Assembly: GCA_051530055.1 (NCBI GenBank) | Contig: CM121343.1 | Span: 2,418,001 to 2,482,000, forward strand | Length of the DNA: 64,000 nucleotides | Origin: Neoechinorhynchus agilis | Lineage: Eukaryota > Acanthocephala | Reading direction: 5' to 3' | Shown: positions 11,181-20,709 of the stretch, in pieces | How the letters are laid out: every line of letters begins with the position of its first letter | Position numbering within the stretch: position 1 is the first letter of the stretch | Made by a program: the position numbers and the translations under genes | Notes under the pieces: model-generated | Databases searched by the model: none | The model's input: only the letters and a program-made list of their open reading frames with translations | Told to the model about the DNA's origin: nothing

Positions 11181-13109
11181 TCAGTAATTATAAGTTGCTT
11201 TAATTTTCATTCCTTCGACGACTATCTGTCCAAGCGATCTCATCATTGCGAAGCGACCAATATTAAAGTGTTGGACTAGATTGTTTGAAACGTTCAAGAA
11301 AACAAGATTCGGCATTTTTAGATCATAAAGACTTCCTGGTATACTTCTAAGTTTGTTATCAGCAAGATTAAAAAATATAAGATTTTCCAATCCGTCGAAC
11401 GCATCAACGGGAAATGTACTGAGATCGTTTTGACTGAGATCGATAGCTTCCAAGAGGCTAGCAGCTTCAAATGCTCTTGACATTATATTGGTTATTATAT
11501 TTGATTGGAGACTCAAATATTTAAGATTGGATAAACCTGAAAAATCTGAAGGTTCAAGCGTTGTTATTTGGTTATTGCTCAAGTCCAGGGAAGTTAAAGT
11601 ATTGATTAGTAGCCACGTGCTTAATTCTCTAACCGTTACCAGGTTTTGGTTTTCTAGCGAGATAATCATCGAATCTTTTGAACCATCGATTTTCAAGGCG
11701 GCCAAAATGGACTGCGGGACGAATTCCGAGCGAAGACCGAAGTACGCGAGAGTCAAGTAAGTGTTTGTCCTATTGAAGGTTACTATTGATATGTTATTTC
11801 CCCGTAAAGTGACAGATGGAATGAAATACATGGGAGAATTTCTTGCAATCAAATCTCGAATTCGATTTTCGGACAAGTCGATATATCCCAGTTTTCTTGT
11901 ATTCCGAAAAAGATTGCGATTGACATAATTTAGTTGGTTGTAACTAATCGAGAAGATTTTCAGTAGACGATTATTTCTAAAACCGTCCGAGTTGATCGTT
12001 GTTATTAGATTATGATCAAGAAATATATCTCTTAAGTTGGTTAACTTTGAAAATGCGTTATTGTGGAAACCTTTAATTTTATTATCTGGAATATGGAGTA
12101 TTGTAAGACTTGTCCAGTAATCAAAATCATTTTCGTCAATGAATTTTATTTGATTAAACGCTAATGAAAATTTCTTTATATTTTCCTTTGTTTGTAAGTT
12201 TCCAGGTGGAATCGATTTCAATTGATTTCTCGTTATCTCGAGATTTTCAAGTCGAGGTGCTGCAACTAACAAGTTAGTGTCAAACGCTGTAGCCGATCCA
12301 TCAGTGACAATAAATTCATATAATCTTGAATATTGGTCTTTATTTCTTAATAAATCGGTTACATTTGCGAGATAGGTAATATGGAGATGACGAAGATTTT
12401 TAAACGATTCCATATTGTCTACGGATTTTATTGGATTACCAACTAGGTACAATTCCTCAAGATTGTGAAAAGTGCTGTAGTCCTGTGCAGATAAATGTTC
12501 AATCAAATTATTATTTAAATCCAATACTTTTAGGTATCTTAGTTTGCTAATTACGTTTATACTTTCACTTGTGAGAATATTGTTCGATAAACGAAGTATC
12601 CTCAATAACGGCAATTGCTTTGGGAATTGGACAGAAATTACTGATATGTTGTTGAAACTCAAACTTAGTCGAACAAGTCTCTTAAATTCTTTAAAAGCGT
12701 CTTCTTGAATTTTAACAATTCCAGCTCTCTCAATGTCCAACTGTTTTACACCTCTGAGCCTATAAAGTAAAGAACTGCTCAGTACTGGTGATTTGTATGA
12801 TTTTTCCGATTCATAAGAGAACGTTACTTTAACGACTTGGGGAAAGAACGAAGCAAAATTCTCAGGAATATCTTTAAGATCGACATTGTTAAATTCAAAA
12901 TTTTCATGATTGCGTTGAGCCGATCGTAACAAATTATTAATCGATTTCATTCTCCCAACTGCAACATTTGGGTAACATCGTATTCCAAAGCCTGAGATCG
13001 GTTGACTGTGCGTTATCCCGCACTTCGGTTCTTTTCCACTCGGTTCCATTGAAATAAGATTTAGTAGAATGACTAACAATAGAATATTTAAATGAAACAC
13101 TTTAAACAT
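11181..13109 (-). CDS. Secreted leucine-rich-repeat protein
   Basis: Intact, intronless frame of 642 residues. The ATG at 13,109 is chosen because it gives a clear signal peptide (MFKVFHLNILLLVILLNLIS) followed by Cys-containing mature sequence; a further ATG at 13,163 would put extra residues in front. From about residue 90 to the end there are roughly 18-20 LRRs with the LxxLxLxxNxI pattern, for example LRILRLSNNILT, LKVLDLNNNLIEHL, LTSLDLSNNQITTL and LVFLNVSNNLVQHF. No transmembrane segment or TIR domain follows, so it is probably secreted or the membrane part is lost. It resembles extracellular LRR proteins of arthropods (chaoptin/Toll-ectodomain type); the ligand is unknown. A decayed relative may lie at 41,950-43,320. 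Confidence 0.85.
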   Translation of the reverse strand: MFKVFHLNILLLVILLNLISMEPSGKEPKCGITHSQPISGFGIRCYPNVAVGRMKSINNLLRSAQRNHENFEFNNVDLKDIPENFASFFPQVVKVTFSYESEKSYKSPVLSSSLLYRLRGVKQLDIERAGIVKIQEDAFKEFKRLVRLSLSFNNISVISVQFPKQLPLLRILRLSNNILTSESINVISKLRYLKVLDLNNNLIEHLSAQDYSTFHNLEELYLVGNPIKSVDNMESFKNLRHLHITYLANVTDLLRNKDQYSRLYEFIVTDGSATAFDTNLLVAAPRLENLEITRNQLKSIPPGNLQTKENIKKFSLAFNQIKFIDENDFDYWTSLTILHIPDNKIKGFHNNAFSKLTNLRDIFLDHNLITTINSDGFRNNRLLKIFSISYNQLNYVNRNLFRNTRKLGYIDLSENRIRDLIARNSPMYFIPSVTLRGNNISIVTFNRTNTYLTLAYFGLRSEFVPQSILAALKIDGSKDSMIISLENQNLVTVRELSTWLLINTLTSLDLSNNQITTLEPSDFSGLSNLKYLSLQSNIITNIMSRAFEAASLLEAIDLSQNDLSTFPVDAFDGLENLIFFNLADNKLRSIPGSLYDLKMPNLVFLNVSNNLVQHFNIGRFAMMRSLGQIVVEGMKIKATYNY

Positions 13110-13220
13110 TGTCTTTAAAAAATGACGACGAAAAATGGAGACAACTCGTGTACATTTGTACATTTGTATGAGTAAAAATATGCGTGAGATCCTTAAAGAA
13201 TGAGTACAAGAGCAATACAA

Positions 13221-13635
13221 CGCTCTTTCTCCTGATGCGAGGAGAAAGCGCCAAATTTTACCTTTATCTCAGTAATTTTAGTGACTTCTAATTGACCAGA
13301 ATGATATTTTTCGGCAATGAATACGGTAATGTGGGACTTTCAATCCGAAGCGTAAATGAATAATAAATAGAAATGATATCATTAATTCGGCAGGGTGTGC
13401 CCAAGTTCTGACATTTAAAAAAGCAAAAATAATCGATTTCTTTTTCAGTCTGCGATAAATTCAAAATTAATATAGGAATAAAACTTTAATAAAAGTTTGA
13501 GAACATGAATAATTTTTCAGTTTTAGTCTCGGCTTGAATCCTTACAAACAATTATTTATCGTCCATACCGATCAAAAAGGATTTCTAGATGTTCTTAAAT
13601 AATTTTTTTAACAAGAGAGATTAATTTTTAGTAGA
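13221..13635. other. Upstream region of the LRR gene, no other feature seen
   Basis: AT-rich sequence; no open frame or repeat recognised. It presumably contains the LRR gene promoter. Confidence 0.4.
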
Positions 13636-13639
13636 TCAT

Positions 13640-13870
13640 TCACACCACCGTTCTGGATCACTGAGCTGCCGTCCTGGTTTAACGGTCGAAAGGACGGAAC
13701 AGCCAGACTTATGTATCGTAGGAGGAATGCTCGCGATGTCGGATCGCCATTGATTCATCTCAATCTCTTGGACAATTGATTGACCAGGTCCTGCGCCGCG
13801 GTACCAAACGATCCAAGTGTCTCGACGCCAAAAAGGATGTGAGTCTTCCATTAATGCGGAAGCGAGTTCT
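13640..13870 (-). pseudogene. C-terminal tail of a reverse transcriptase, non-LTR family E
   Basis: Read on the minus strand, one frame gives VETLGSFGTAAQDLVNQLSK, a TGA stop, then GDPTSRAFLLRYISLAV. Very similar tails recur at about 33,060-33,290 (VETLGCLGKGADYFLSRLG) and 59,297-59,490 (AQDLVKELSKRLRRITGDP). The shared, ordered motif marks one retroelement family whose N-terminal half survives at 55,210-55,895. It is joined at 13,858-13,870 to the D2 repeat. Confidence 0.6.
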
Positions 13871-14457
13871 GTAGAACTGAACAAGACACGGAAAAAATAT
13901 TTGTTTTAACCAGCTTTATAAATATTCGATGATCTGTTCATTGAATGCATCTTCCCTCGACGGCTTTTTTAATTTTTTTATTATATTTAACACTTTTAGC
14001 CATTTCTTTGCTAATATTCTTCCAAACTGTTACTAAAGAAATCAACACTTTGAATACCTTTGAATATATATTGCCATTGTTAAATTGATATTTGGCGCAA
14101 TTAAAAAAATTAAAAAACGTCACAAACACTTGCAAACAATATCTGAAGAAGGCCCACGCTCAGGCCGAAAATTAATTAAATCAATCTTTAATTCCTTAAT
14201 TGCGCCAAATATCAACTTTGAATACCGACGTAACGCGATCGACGTTTCAAAAATTAAAAGTCCGTTTCTTTCGTTTTTTCACGTTTTCACTCTCAACGTC
14301 GAATCGAATGCGCACCGTAATTCGTGATTTGGAAATGGTTGCCGTTGTGCTCTTTTTATGAATGATTTCGTGAAAATCGAGCGCTTCGGCTTTCTAAACT
14401 TGGGATGTAAGTAATTGTTTTGCGAAAATTCAGATTAGAATATCGCACTTCAATTTT
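13858..14457. repeat. Duplicated segment D2, partial third copy, with an inserted element
   Basis: Matches 25,620-26,050 and 47,100-47,540. Relative to those, it carries an extra block at 14,059-14,214 flanked by a 12-bp direct repeat (ACTTTGAATACC at 14,047-14,058 and 14,215-14,226). Confidence 0.85.
14059..14214 (+). mobile_element. Short 5'-truncated Penelope-like element insertion
   Basis: A 156-bp insertion with a clean 12-bp target duplication. It ends in the hallmark tail CTGAAGAAGGCC-loop-GGCCGAAAATT seen after other Penelope endonuclease genes here (35,225-35,260; 14,565-14,590 inverted; 19,918-19,945). Perfect 18-bp inverted arms lie at 14,085-14,102 and 14,198-14,215, so a flipped end fragment is present. 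The empty site is visible in both other D2 copies. Confidence 0.75.
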
Positions 14458-14518
14458 CCTATGGAACATTGTTTGATTATTCAGGCGTATTGATTAATCT
14501 TTTTCCCCTTTAATTTTG

Positions 14519-15016
14519 TTTGACAATCGACGCACTGATTTATTAGTATTTTTTTCCAAGCTTTCGCCGTTTAACGGCCTCTTCAGGGATTGTTTGCAAG
14601 TAGTAAAGTGTCGATGTGGAGGAATGTCAATCACTTCCTTTCCTGGATGTCCTGGTTGCTCGAACTAATGTTTTTAATACGAAGGTTTTTCGAAAACCTG
14701 GTATCCCCAATCAGCCTGTTCCATGGATATCTGCCCAGCCAATAAAATACAAAATTAGCAGAATGGCCGCACTATTTCGTAGGGGCTACAATTACTGTTC
14801 TGATCAATATTGTTTGGAATCAGAAATTGATTTTTTGAAAATTCTATTTAAAAAAAGAGGTTACTCGTATAAATATATCACACGTTGCATTCGAGGCATG
14901 AGCATTTGGAAAAAAAAACTCAACCTCAAAAATTGGAGGACAAACGGTATATAAACATTCCATTTGTGACTGGCATTTGGAACGGAAAATTAAATAACCG
15001 TATCGTTAATGGATAT
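14519..15016 (+). pseudogene. Penelope-like element 1, RT C-terminal part with inverted tail at its 5' side
   Basis: At 14,560-14,610 the element's own 3' tail appears in reverse orientation, the usual structure at the 5' side of a Penelope-like insertion. From 14,616 the RT thumb region follows (SLPFLDVLVART, PIKYKISRMAALFRRGYNYC). A frameshift near 14,940 moves it to a frame reading RYINIPFVTGIWNGK. The frame is then cut at 15,016 by the SINE plus gypsy nest and resumes at 19,499. Catalytic RT motifs are missing, so the copy is 5'-truncated. Confidence 0.8.
15005..15016 (+). repeat. Target-site duplication of SINE copy 2, left (GTTAATGGATAT)
   Basis: The identical 12 bases recur at 19,487-19,498. 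Removing everything between restores the Penelope reading frame through NNRIVNGYGNKN. Confidence 0.85.
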
Positions 15017-15053
15017 TATTTTTTTAAGTTTTACTGGCAAGCCGGTATGTTAT

Positions 15054-15207
15054 TGGTCGCATTGTATTCTTTTTTTAGCGACATTTTTTATTCAACACTT
15101 AATCACACACACACACCTATTTTTAACCCTACATGATAAATCGATTAAGCGTGTGTTAATCGACCAGTCGACCAATCGATTAAAAACGTGTTAATCGACC
15201 TATCACA
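15054..15207 (-). repeat. 3' LTR of gypsy element 1
   Basis: Starts (minus strand) TGTGATAGGTCGATTAACAC. Its AC microsatellite is two units longer than in the partner LTR at 19,021-19,169. The LTR is unusually short (about 150 bp). Confidence 0.95.
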
Positions 15208-15389
15208 TCTTCTCCCCCTCTGAGATATTGATCATATGGTCTTGTGGGTCTCCTTCGGTTTCTAGAGCTTCGTCTCAATTCCGGGATCGCTATCTTTTCC
15301 TCTGTACCTGTTTCAACTCTATCTTCGCCTTCACAGGTTCTGTCTTCTTTTTCGATAGGTCGTGGTTCCATAATGTTTTCGCTTTCTTT

Positions 15390-15955
15390 CTATTTTTCGG
15401 GTTCCTCATCTACTGTCTCTTTTTTTGGTGACTCTTGGTCATGGATTCTCGTTCTTATTTGATCCGCGTGATATCGCTGTCTATCTTTCCCTGTTTTGAT
15501 TCGGTACGAGTTTGGTCCAGTCTGAGCTAGGACGATGCCTTCATTCCATTCATTTCGTCTGCTATCTCGTACCCAAACTGTATCATTTTCGTCGAATTTC
15601 CTTATTTCGCTTTTACCGTCATGTCGCTCTTTCATCTTTCTCAGATTTCGTTTGATCGTCTTCTCCGTTGTTGGTCGTAGGTTATCTAGACATGTGGCTA
15701 TTCTCCTTCCGAACATTAACTCCGATGGCGCTTTTCCAGTAGTGCTGTGCGGTGTATTTCGATATGCGAGTAGAAACCTTTGGATGTCTCTCTTTCTATC
15801 CGTAGTCTTGGTCAACAACGCCCTTAATTTTAACGTCTTTATGAATCTCTCCACCAATCCATTAGTTTTCGGATGATATGGGGTTGTTCGCACAGCATCG
15901 ATTCCATTAGCTTGACAGAACGCTCTGAATTCGTGGCTCGCAAATTGGGACCATT
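15390..15955 (-). CDS. Gypsy element 1 integrase, C-terminal half (shifted frame)
   Basis: Carries the end of the integrase core (YHPKTNGLVERFIKTLK, with the catalytic Glu of the DDE triad), TPSELMFGRR and a basic tail. The preceding frame breaks off after IVSDNGPN near 15,960; so one indel separates the first two acidic residues from the third. The tail continues past 15,390 with RRSSRNRRRPTRPYDQYL just before the polypurine tract. Confidence 0.85.
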
Positions 15956-18705
15956 ATCGGAAACGATTGTTTCTGGTACCCCAAATCTCACAAATAATTC
16001 GCGTAATCGATTGACGACATTATCCGTTGAGAAATTGTTGCCAGACCATACTTCGGGCCATTTTGTGTATGCGTCCATTGCCACCAGGTACAACTTTCCT
16101 TCGATAGGGCCGGCTATGTCCAGATCTCTTCGCTTACCAGGACCTTGTGGAACATCCCAATTGATCAACGGGACCTCGCGTGCTTCAGGGCGCAATCGTT
16201 GACAATTTTGGCAGGTATTTATTTCCCTATTAATGTCGTGATCCAATTCCGGCCACCAACAATAATAACGCGATAAGGCCTTCATGGCGTTCTCTCCTGG
16301 ATGTCCGTGATGCATTATTTTAAGAAAATGGCTTCGAAGAGATTCTGGCACCACTATTCTTTGATTATACATCACTATACCGTCTTCTATGTTGAGTTCA
16401 TTCTTTCTATTGTAAATAGCCGCAGATACATCTGCGCATCGTTTCGGCCATCCTTCGATTAAACAACGCTTCACCTTCGCCAACTGCTTATCCGTCATCG
16501 TGGCCTTTCGTAAGCCTTCTATGCTTAAATCGAAACGGTCCGTCTTCTCCGTTTGGATTAGCCTGATCAACTTTATTTCACTGACACTGCTCATATCGTT
16601 CGCTGTTTGATCCGGCATCCTTGACAGTGTATCCGCAATCGAATTTTCAATTCCTGGAATATGACTGATCTCATATTCGTATTGCGCCAGGAAAAGTGCC
16701 CATCGTACTATTCTATTATTCGTCAGCTTCGGTAATTCTCTGTTCCTTCCAAAAATAAACTCTAATGGTTTATGATCGGTATGTAACTGAAAACGACGTC
16801 CATATAAATACTCGTGAAAATATTTCACTCCGTATACCAAGGCTAAGGCTTCCTTTTCAATCGACGAATAATTTTGTTCGGCTGCTTGCAATAGTCGAGG
16901 TGCAAAAGCTATCGGAACAAGACCCTCCGGTGTGCGATGAAACAACGCTGCGCCAAGTCCTCGCTCGCTGGCATCACAAGTGAGCGTTATTGGCGTTCGC
17001 TCATCGAATGGGATGAGTTCTTGAGAATTTTTCAAACTTTCTTTAATATTGTCGAAACAATTCTGGTGTTCGTCCGTCCACTCCCATATACTTTTAGACG
17101 AAACTAACCTGTAAAGACGCTCGCGTGTATTCTGAAAATTTGGAACAAATCGGTTGTGGAAGTTCGCTAAACCGAGGAATGATCGAAGCTCCTTTTGATT
17201 TCGCGGACTGACTGCATTCGTGAGAGCTCTCGTCTTATCATCCGTCGCACATATTCTGTTGTTTTTGAAGCTATACCCCAGATATTTCACTTCGGTCTTC
17301 ATGAATGAACATTTATCAGGTGATACTTTGAGATTGACATCCAGCAGACGTTGAAATACTTGTTCCAAAGTTTTCCGATGAGTAGTCCTGTTTTCGGTTC
17401 CTATGATAATATCGTCCAAATACGCGCATACTCCCTGGATTCCTTTGAGAAGATCATCGATGTAATTCTGGAAGATAGCTGGCGCGGCTGATATTCCGAA
17501 TGGTAATCTCGTGAATCTATATGTTCCCCATGGAGTACTGATCGATAGTAACTTACTGCTTTCATAATCCATTGGTAGTTGCAGGTAAGCTTCTTTCAGA
17601 TCGATTACAGAGTACAATCTACTACCCGCTATCTGATGAGCAATGTCCTCGAACGTCGGCATTATGTGGGTTCCGTCTTTCAAAAATTTGTTAATCGTGA
17701 CTCGGAAATCCCCACATAAACGAATTTTCCCCGAAGGTTTCCTAACAACTACTAACGGTGTCAACCAATCGGGACTTTCCTTATTGCTATCCACGGGAAC
17801 GAGGATACCTGCATCGACCAATCGATCGATTTCGTTCTTAACCGGTTGTTGAAGAGAATAAGGAATCCTTCTCGGAGCCCATTTAACCGGTTGCTTATTC
17901 TGCTCCATGAATAATTTCACCACCATGTTGTTGATAGGTGTGACACTTGGTTCGAAGACAGCTCTGTAATTTTTCTTAAGGTGCATCATCACGTCTTCAT
18001 GACTACTTGTGTCCACAACCTTATTGATTTCGATAATTTTAGCTGGTAATTTCATATTGAATGCATTTGCCCAATCCAACCCAAATAGACATACAGCAGG
18101 TCGTCTTACCACAACCACAGACAACGTCTTCGTCTTGTTCATAGCCGAGACTTTTACCGTACACTTTCCCATTGGTGATACTTCACTTCCACTGTATGCT
18201 CTTAAATTCCCTATATTCGTCAAATTCGGACTTCCTATTGCTTTCCAGACCTTTTCGTTAATGATAGAGACGGTGGCACCTGTATCAAACTCCATTCTTA
18301 TTGGTCTTGCGTTGATCTGTATGTCTAAGCAGGCTACCTTCCTACCGCTCACCCGATTGATTATATCCATTTTATCCGCATCCACATCACTATTGATCGA
18401 TAAGCAAGGGGATCTCGTGCCATTTCGACTTTCTCGCACTTTAAACACTTTTGATCGACAACAACGTGCATAGTGCCTGATTTTGTTGCATTTGCGACAA
18501 CGTGATTTCGTTGCCGGACATCCTGAACCAGGTTTATGTGACCATCCACAATTGTTACAAGCCTCGTTGTCCAGAGCATCTTTATCTCTGTATACTTTTC
18601 GTTGGCTCCATCCCCTCCTTCGAGATTCGAAACTCTTTCCCTTTATCCGATTTATATCCGGATTTCTAACATAACTTTCCCTGCTTGCGCTGATTATTTC
18701 TTTAT
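15839..18705 (-). CDS. Gypsy element 1 Pol polyprotein (nucleocapsid knuckles, protease, RT, RNase H, integrase N-terminus)
   Basis: A continuous frame without an ATG from about 18,705. In order: two zinc knuckles near 18,560-18,450 (CNNCGWSHKPGSGC and CRKCNKIRHYARCC), aspartic protease (MEFDTGATVSII), RT (LPFGISAAPAIFQNY; CAYLDDIIIG), RNase H (LTCDASERGLGAALF; LHTDHKPLEFIFG), and integrase with its HHCC zinc domain (HHGHPGENA ... CQNCQ) and DIAGP. It shifts frame near 15,950. Nucleocapsid and pol share one frame, and the gag N-terminus is in another, so expression would need frameshifting near 18,700, or the junction is a deletion scar. Confidence 0.9.
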
Positions 18706-19050
18706 CGTTTCATATGTGTCAGCCCCAATCCAGGCTAACAAACTTGATTTCTGATACTCGCTTCCGTCAATTCCATTCGCTTTCATGTATTCATTCACTT
18801 GTTCCATGTACTCGCACCACGATTGTTTTGTGGAATCGAATGGTCGGAATGGACTCACTGTCTTCTTTTCTGGGTTTTCTAATTGTCCAGTACATTTCAT
18901 GACTTTGAACATCTCCATAATCATCGCATTCTGTTGCTGCTGTTGCTGTAACAACTCTTTGATTTGGGTTGCTTGATCCTTCAGAATTTCGCCCAATGGG
19001 ATCCCACCCTCGTCGCCAGATGTCGCATTGTATTCTTTTTTTAGCGACAT
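18694..19050 (-). CDS. Gypsy element 1 Gag N-terminus, starting inside the 5' LTR
   Basis: A 118-residue frame beginning at an ATG (19,050-19,048) that lies within the 5' LTR; the first ten codons are LTR and the next codons overlap the primer site. It contains a Gln-rich helix, FRPFDSTKQSWCEYMEQV and LLAWIGADTYETIKK, the start of a capsid-like domain also seen at 27,822-28,163 and 37,013-37,345. The rest of capsid is absent. Confidence 0.8.
   Translation of the reverse strand: MSLKKEYNATSGDEGGIPLGEILKDQATQIKELLQQQQQQNAMIMEMFKVMKCTGQLENPEKKTVSPFRPFDSTKQSWCEYMEQVNEYMKANGIDGSEYQKSSLLAWIGADTYETIKK
19000..19018 (-). promoter_or_regulatory. Primer-binding site, tRNA-Ser type, of gypsy element 1
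   Basis: Minus strand TGGCGACGAGGGTGGGAT starts two bases after the 5' LTR. It is complementary to the CCA-bearing 3' end of animal tRNA-Ser(GCT), as I recall that tRNA, with about one mismatch. Confidence 0.65.
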
Positions 19051-19169
19051 TTTTTATTCAACACTTAATCACACACACCTATTTTTAACCCTACATGATA
19101 AATCGATTAAGCGTGTGTTAATCGACCAGTCGACCAATCGATTAAAAACGTGTTAATCGACCTATCACA
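19021..19169 (-). repeat. 5' LTR of gypsy element 1
   Basis: Partner of 15,054-15,207. Contains the gag start codon and is followed by the primer-binding site. Confidence 0.95.
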
Positions 19170-19498
19170 GTTATCATCATTCAATTTTAGTCAATCCCTT
19201 TCTTGTCCGGCTTTTGGACTAATGCCCGTGATCCCGATTAGGGGTCAAGTGGTTCGAATCCGTTACCACCAATGACGCACAGCCAAAGGGGGCGAAATAC
19301 CGCTGAAGGGAGGAAACTCACTGATGAGTCGCCTCCTGGAGGTATCTGAGGATCCGGAGGAATGTACAAACTCTTAACCGACATTAAAGACTATGTGGTT
19401 ATATCACTTCTCTGATGTAATTGGTTTGGCTTTATGCCTGAATAAAAAAAGTTGGACAAGAAAGGGATTGACTAAAATTGAATGATGTTAATGGATAT

Positions 19499-19960
19499 GG
19501 TAACAAAAACATGAAGGCAGTTACTTATACGACAAAACAAAAATCTCTCAGTGCCCTCATAGGTTCTACAAGAGGTGACCCACCGCATGGTGTTATCTAC
19601 GGTATACCTTGTGGGGATTGTAGTAAGTTCTATATTGGACAAACTAACATTCTTCCACGCGGAATCTATGAGCATAAATATGCACTGAAGCTATGTGATG
19701 GAATTTCAGCAATTGTCAATCACGTCAATACGACAATACATTCCATAAATTTTGATGATGTCAAAATCTTAATGCGTAGTGACGATCGATATTCGCGTGT
19801 TATCGTTGAATCGATACACATTCACGATCGCGACGCGATGGAAGGCAACAAAGCTGATTACCAGTTGAAATCGCGGATTGGGATTACCTAACCTCTCATT
19901 GTTTTAGATATCCTAACGTAGACCCACGAAAGGGTCGAAAATTCGAATTCAATTGACAAT
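19499..19960 (+). pseudogene. Penelope-like element 1, GIY-YIG endonuclease
   Basis: Continues the RT frame after the nested insertions. The endonuclease motif reads GVIYGIPCGDCSKFYIGQT, followed by RGIYEHKYAL, HVNTTIHSINFDD and the conserved Glu in VESIHIHD. The frame is intact to the stop at 19,891. The 3' tail (CCCACGAAAGGGTCGAAAATTCG) matches other Penelope tails here. The endonuclease looks whole, but the RT part is truncated. Confidence 0.85.
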
Positions 19961-20709
19961 CTTAATTTAATTTTAATAAATTCACCAATCTTTAAATTTC
20001 ATAATTAGGGATGATTATTTTTATGAAATCCACACGTGCCAAAACATCGTGTTTCGATCTTAGGTTCCAGGAAGACTTATCGAAGAAAAACAAATGTAGG
20101 TCGCACAAATCTGAATCTTTATCTTTTTGGTCACGATAAGGCAACGAGCAACATTTACACTGCTTAGTCGGAAAATGCCACCAACGGTCAGCATGAATAA
20201 TCCTGTATGTGGATTGTTTAAATATCTGTTCTTTTTAAGATAATTGCCTTAATTGATAAACGGATTGCATAAGCAGTTTGGACTAATGTCATTAGCCCAA
20301 ATCATTAAAGCTGTGATGTGAGAAAACATTGACGGAGGCCTATGATATTTCGTGATTGTATCGGATACGTTTATGATTTCATTCGTTTCAGGGCTAAAAT
20401 ACTCATGTTCATAGACAATGTCTTTGTCCAGTGTGCAATGAAGGGCGTAACTTTTGATATGTCGCAATTGTGAATAAATCCAATCTTTCTCATTTTCGTT
20501 CAATAAGTGCAATTTTCACTGAACGGCGAACTTTTATCAGTTTATTCATTGTTATGAGGAGAAAGATCTTAACAAAGTTCCTTACTGACTTGTGTTCGAG
20601 AACAGTTTTAACATTTCGAAGGTTTGCGGATCCAACAGGGTAATTAAGTTCAAACACATCGGAGAATTTTCTCTATACTGCGAGTTGTTCCTTCCTCGAG
20701 ATTTATTTA
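19961..20709. other. Intergenic, no confident gene
   Basis: An 87-codon minus-strand frame at 20,249-20,512 lacks an ATG and a recognisable family (it contains YEHEYFSPETNEIINV). It could be an exon fragment. Nothing else was recognised. Confidence 0.35.

Larger units (their letters stand above)
15054..19169 (-). mobile_element. Ty3/gypsy LTR retrotransposon 1, full length with both LTRs
   Basis: A 4,116-bp element on the minus strand. LTRs: 15,054-15,207 (3', 154 bp) and 19,021-19,169 (5', 149 bp). Apart from one base and a two-unit AC difference they look identical, so the insertion is young. Termini are TG...CA and the 5-bp target duplication GTTAT lies at 15,049-15,053 and 19,170-19,174. 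A polypurine tract (AGAGGGGGAGAAGA) adjoins the 3' LTR at 15,208-15,221. A primer site for tRNA-Ser follows the 5' LTR. Internally: short gag, nucleocapsid knuckles, protease, RT, RNase H and integrase. The capsid is mostly missing and integrase is frameshifted, so this copy is defective. Confidence 0.95.
15017..19486 (+). mobile_element. SINE copy 2, 5'-inverted, split by a gypsy element
   Basis: The SINE occupies 15,017-15,053 and 19,170-19,486. Its first part, about 75 bases once the gypsy element is removed, is the reverse complement of the 5' end of copy 1 (484-558). It is followed by the forward body from GGACTAATGCCCG. The A box and bases between are lost; the B box remains at 19,251-19,261. 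This is the signature of twin-primed reverse transcription. The tail GGACAAGAAAGGGATTGAC at about 19,453-19,471 matches copy 1. Flanked by a 12-bp target duplication. Confidence 0.85.

Noticed and set aside
15054-19169. Gypsy element 1 as an endogenous retrovirus with envelope
   Set aside because: Integrase is followed directly by the polypurine tract and LTR; there is no room for an env gene.
19901-20709. Short minus-strand frame 20,249-20,512 as a gene
   Set aside because: No ATG, no recognised family and no splice-site support; left as an intergenic note.
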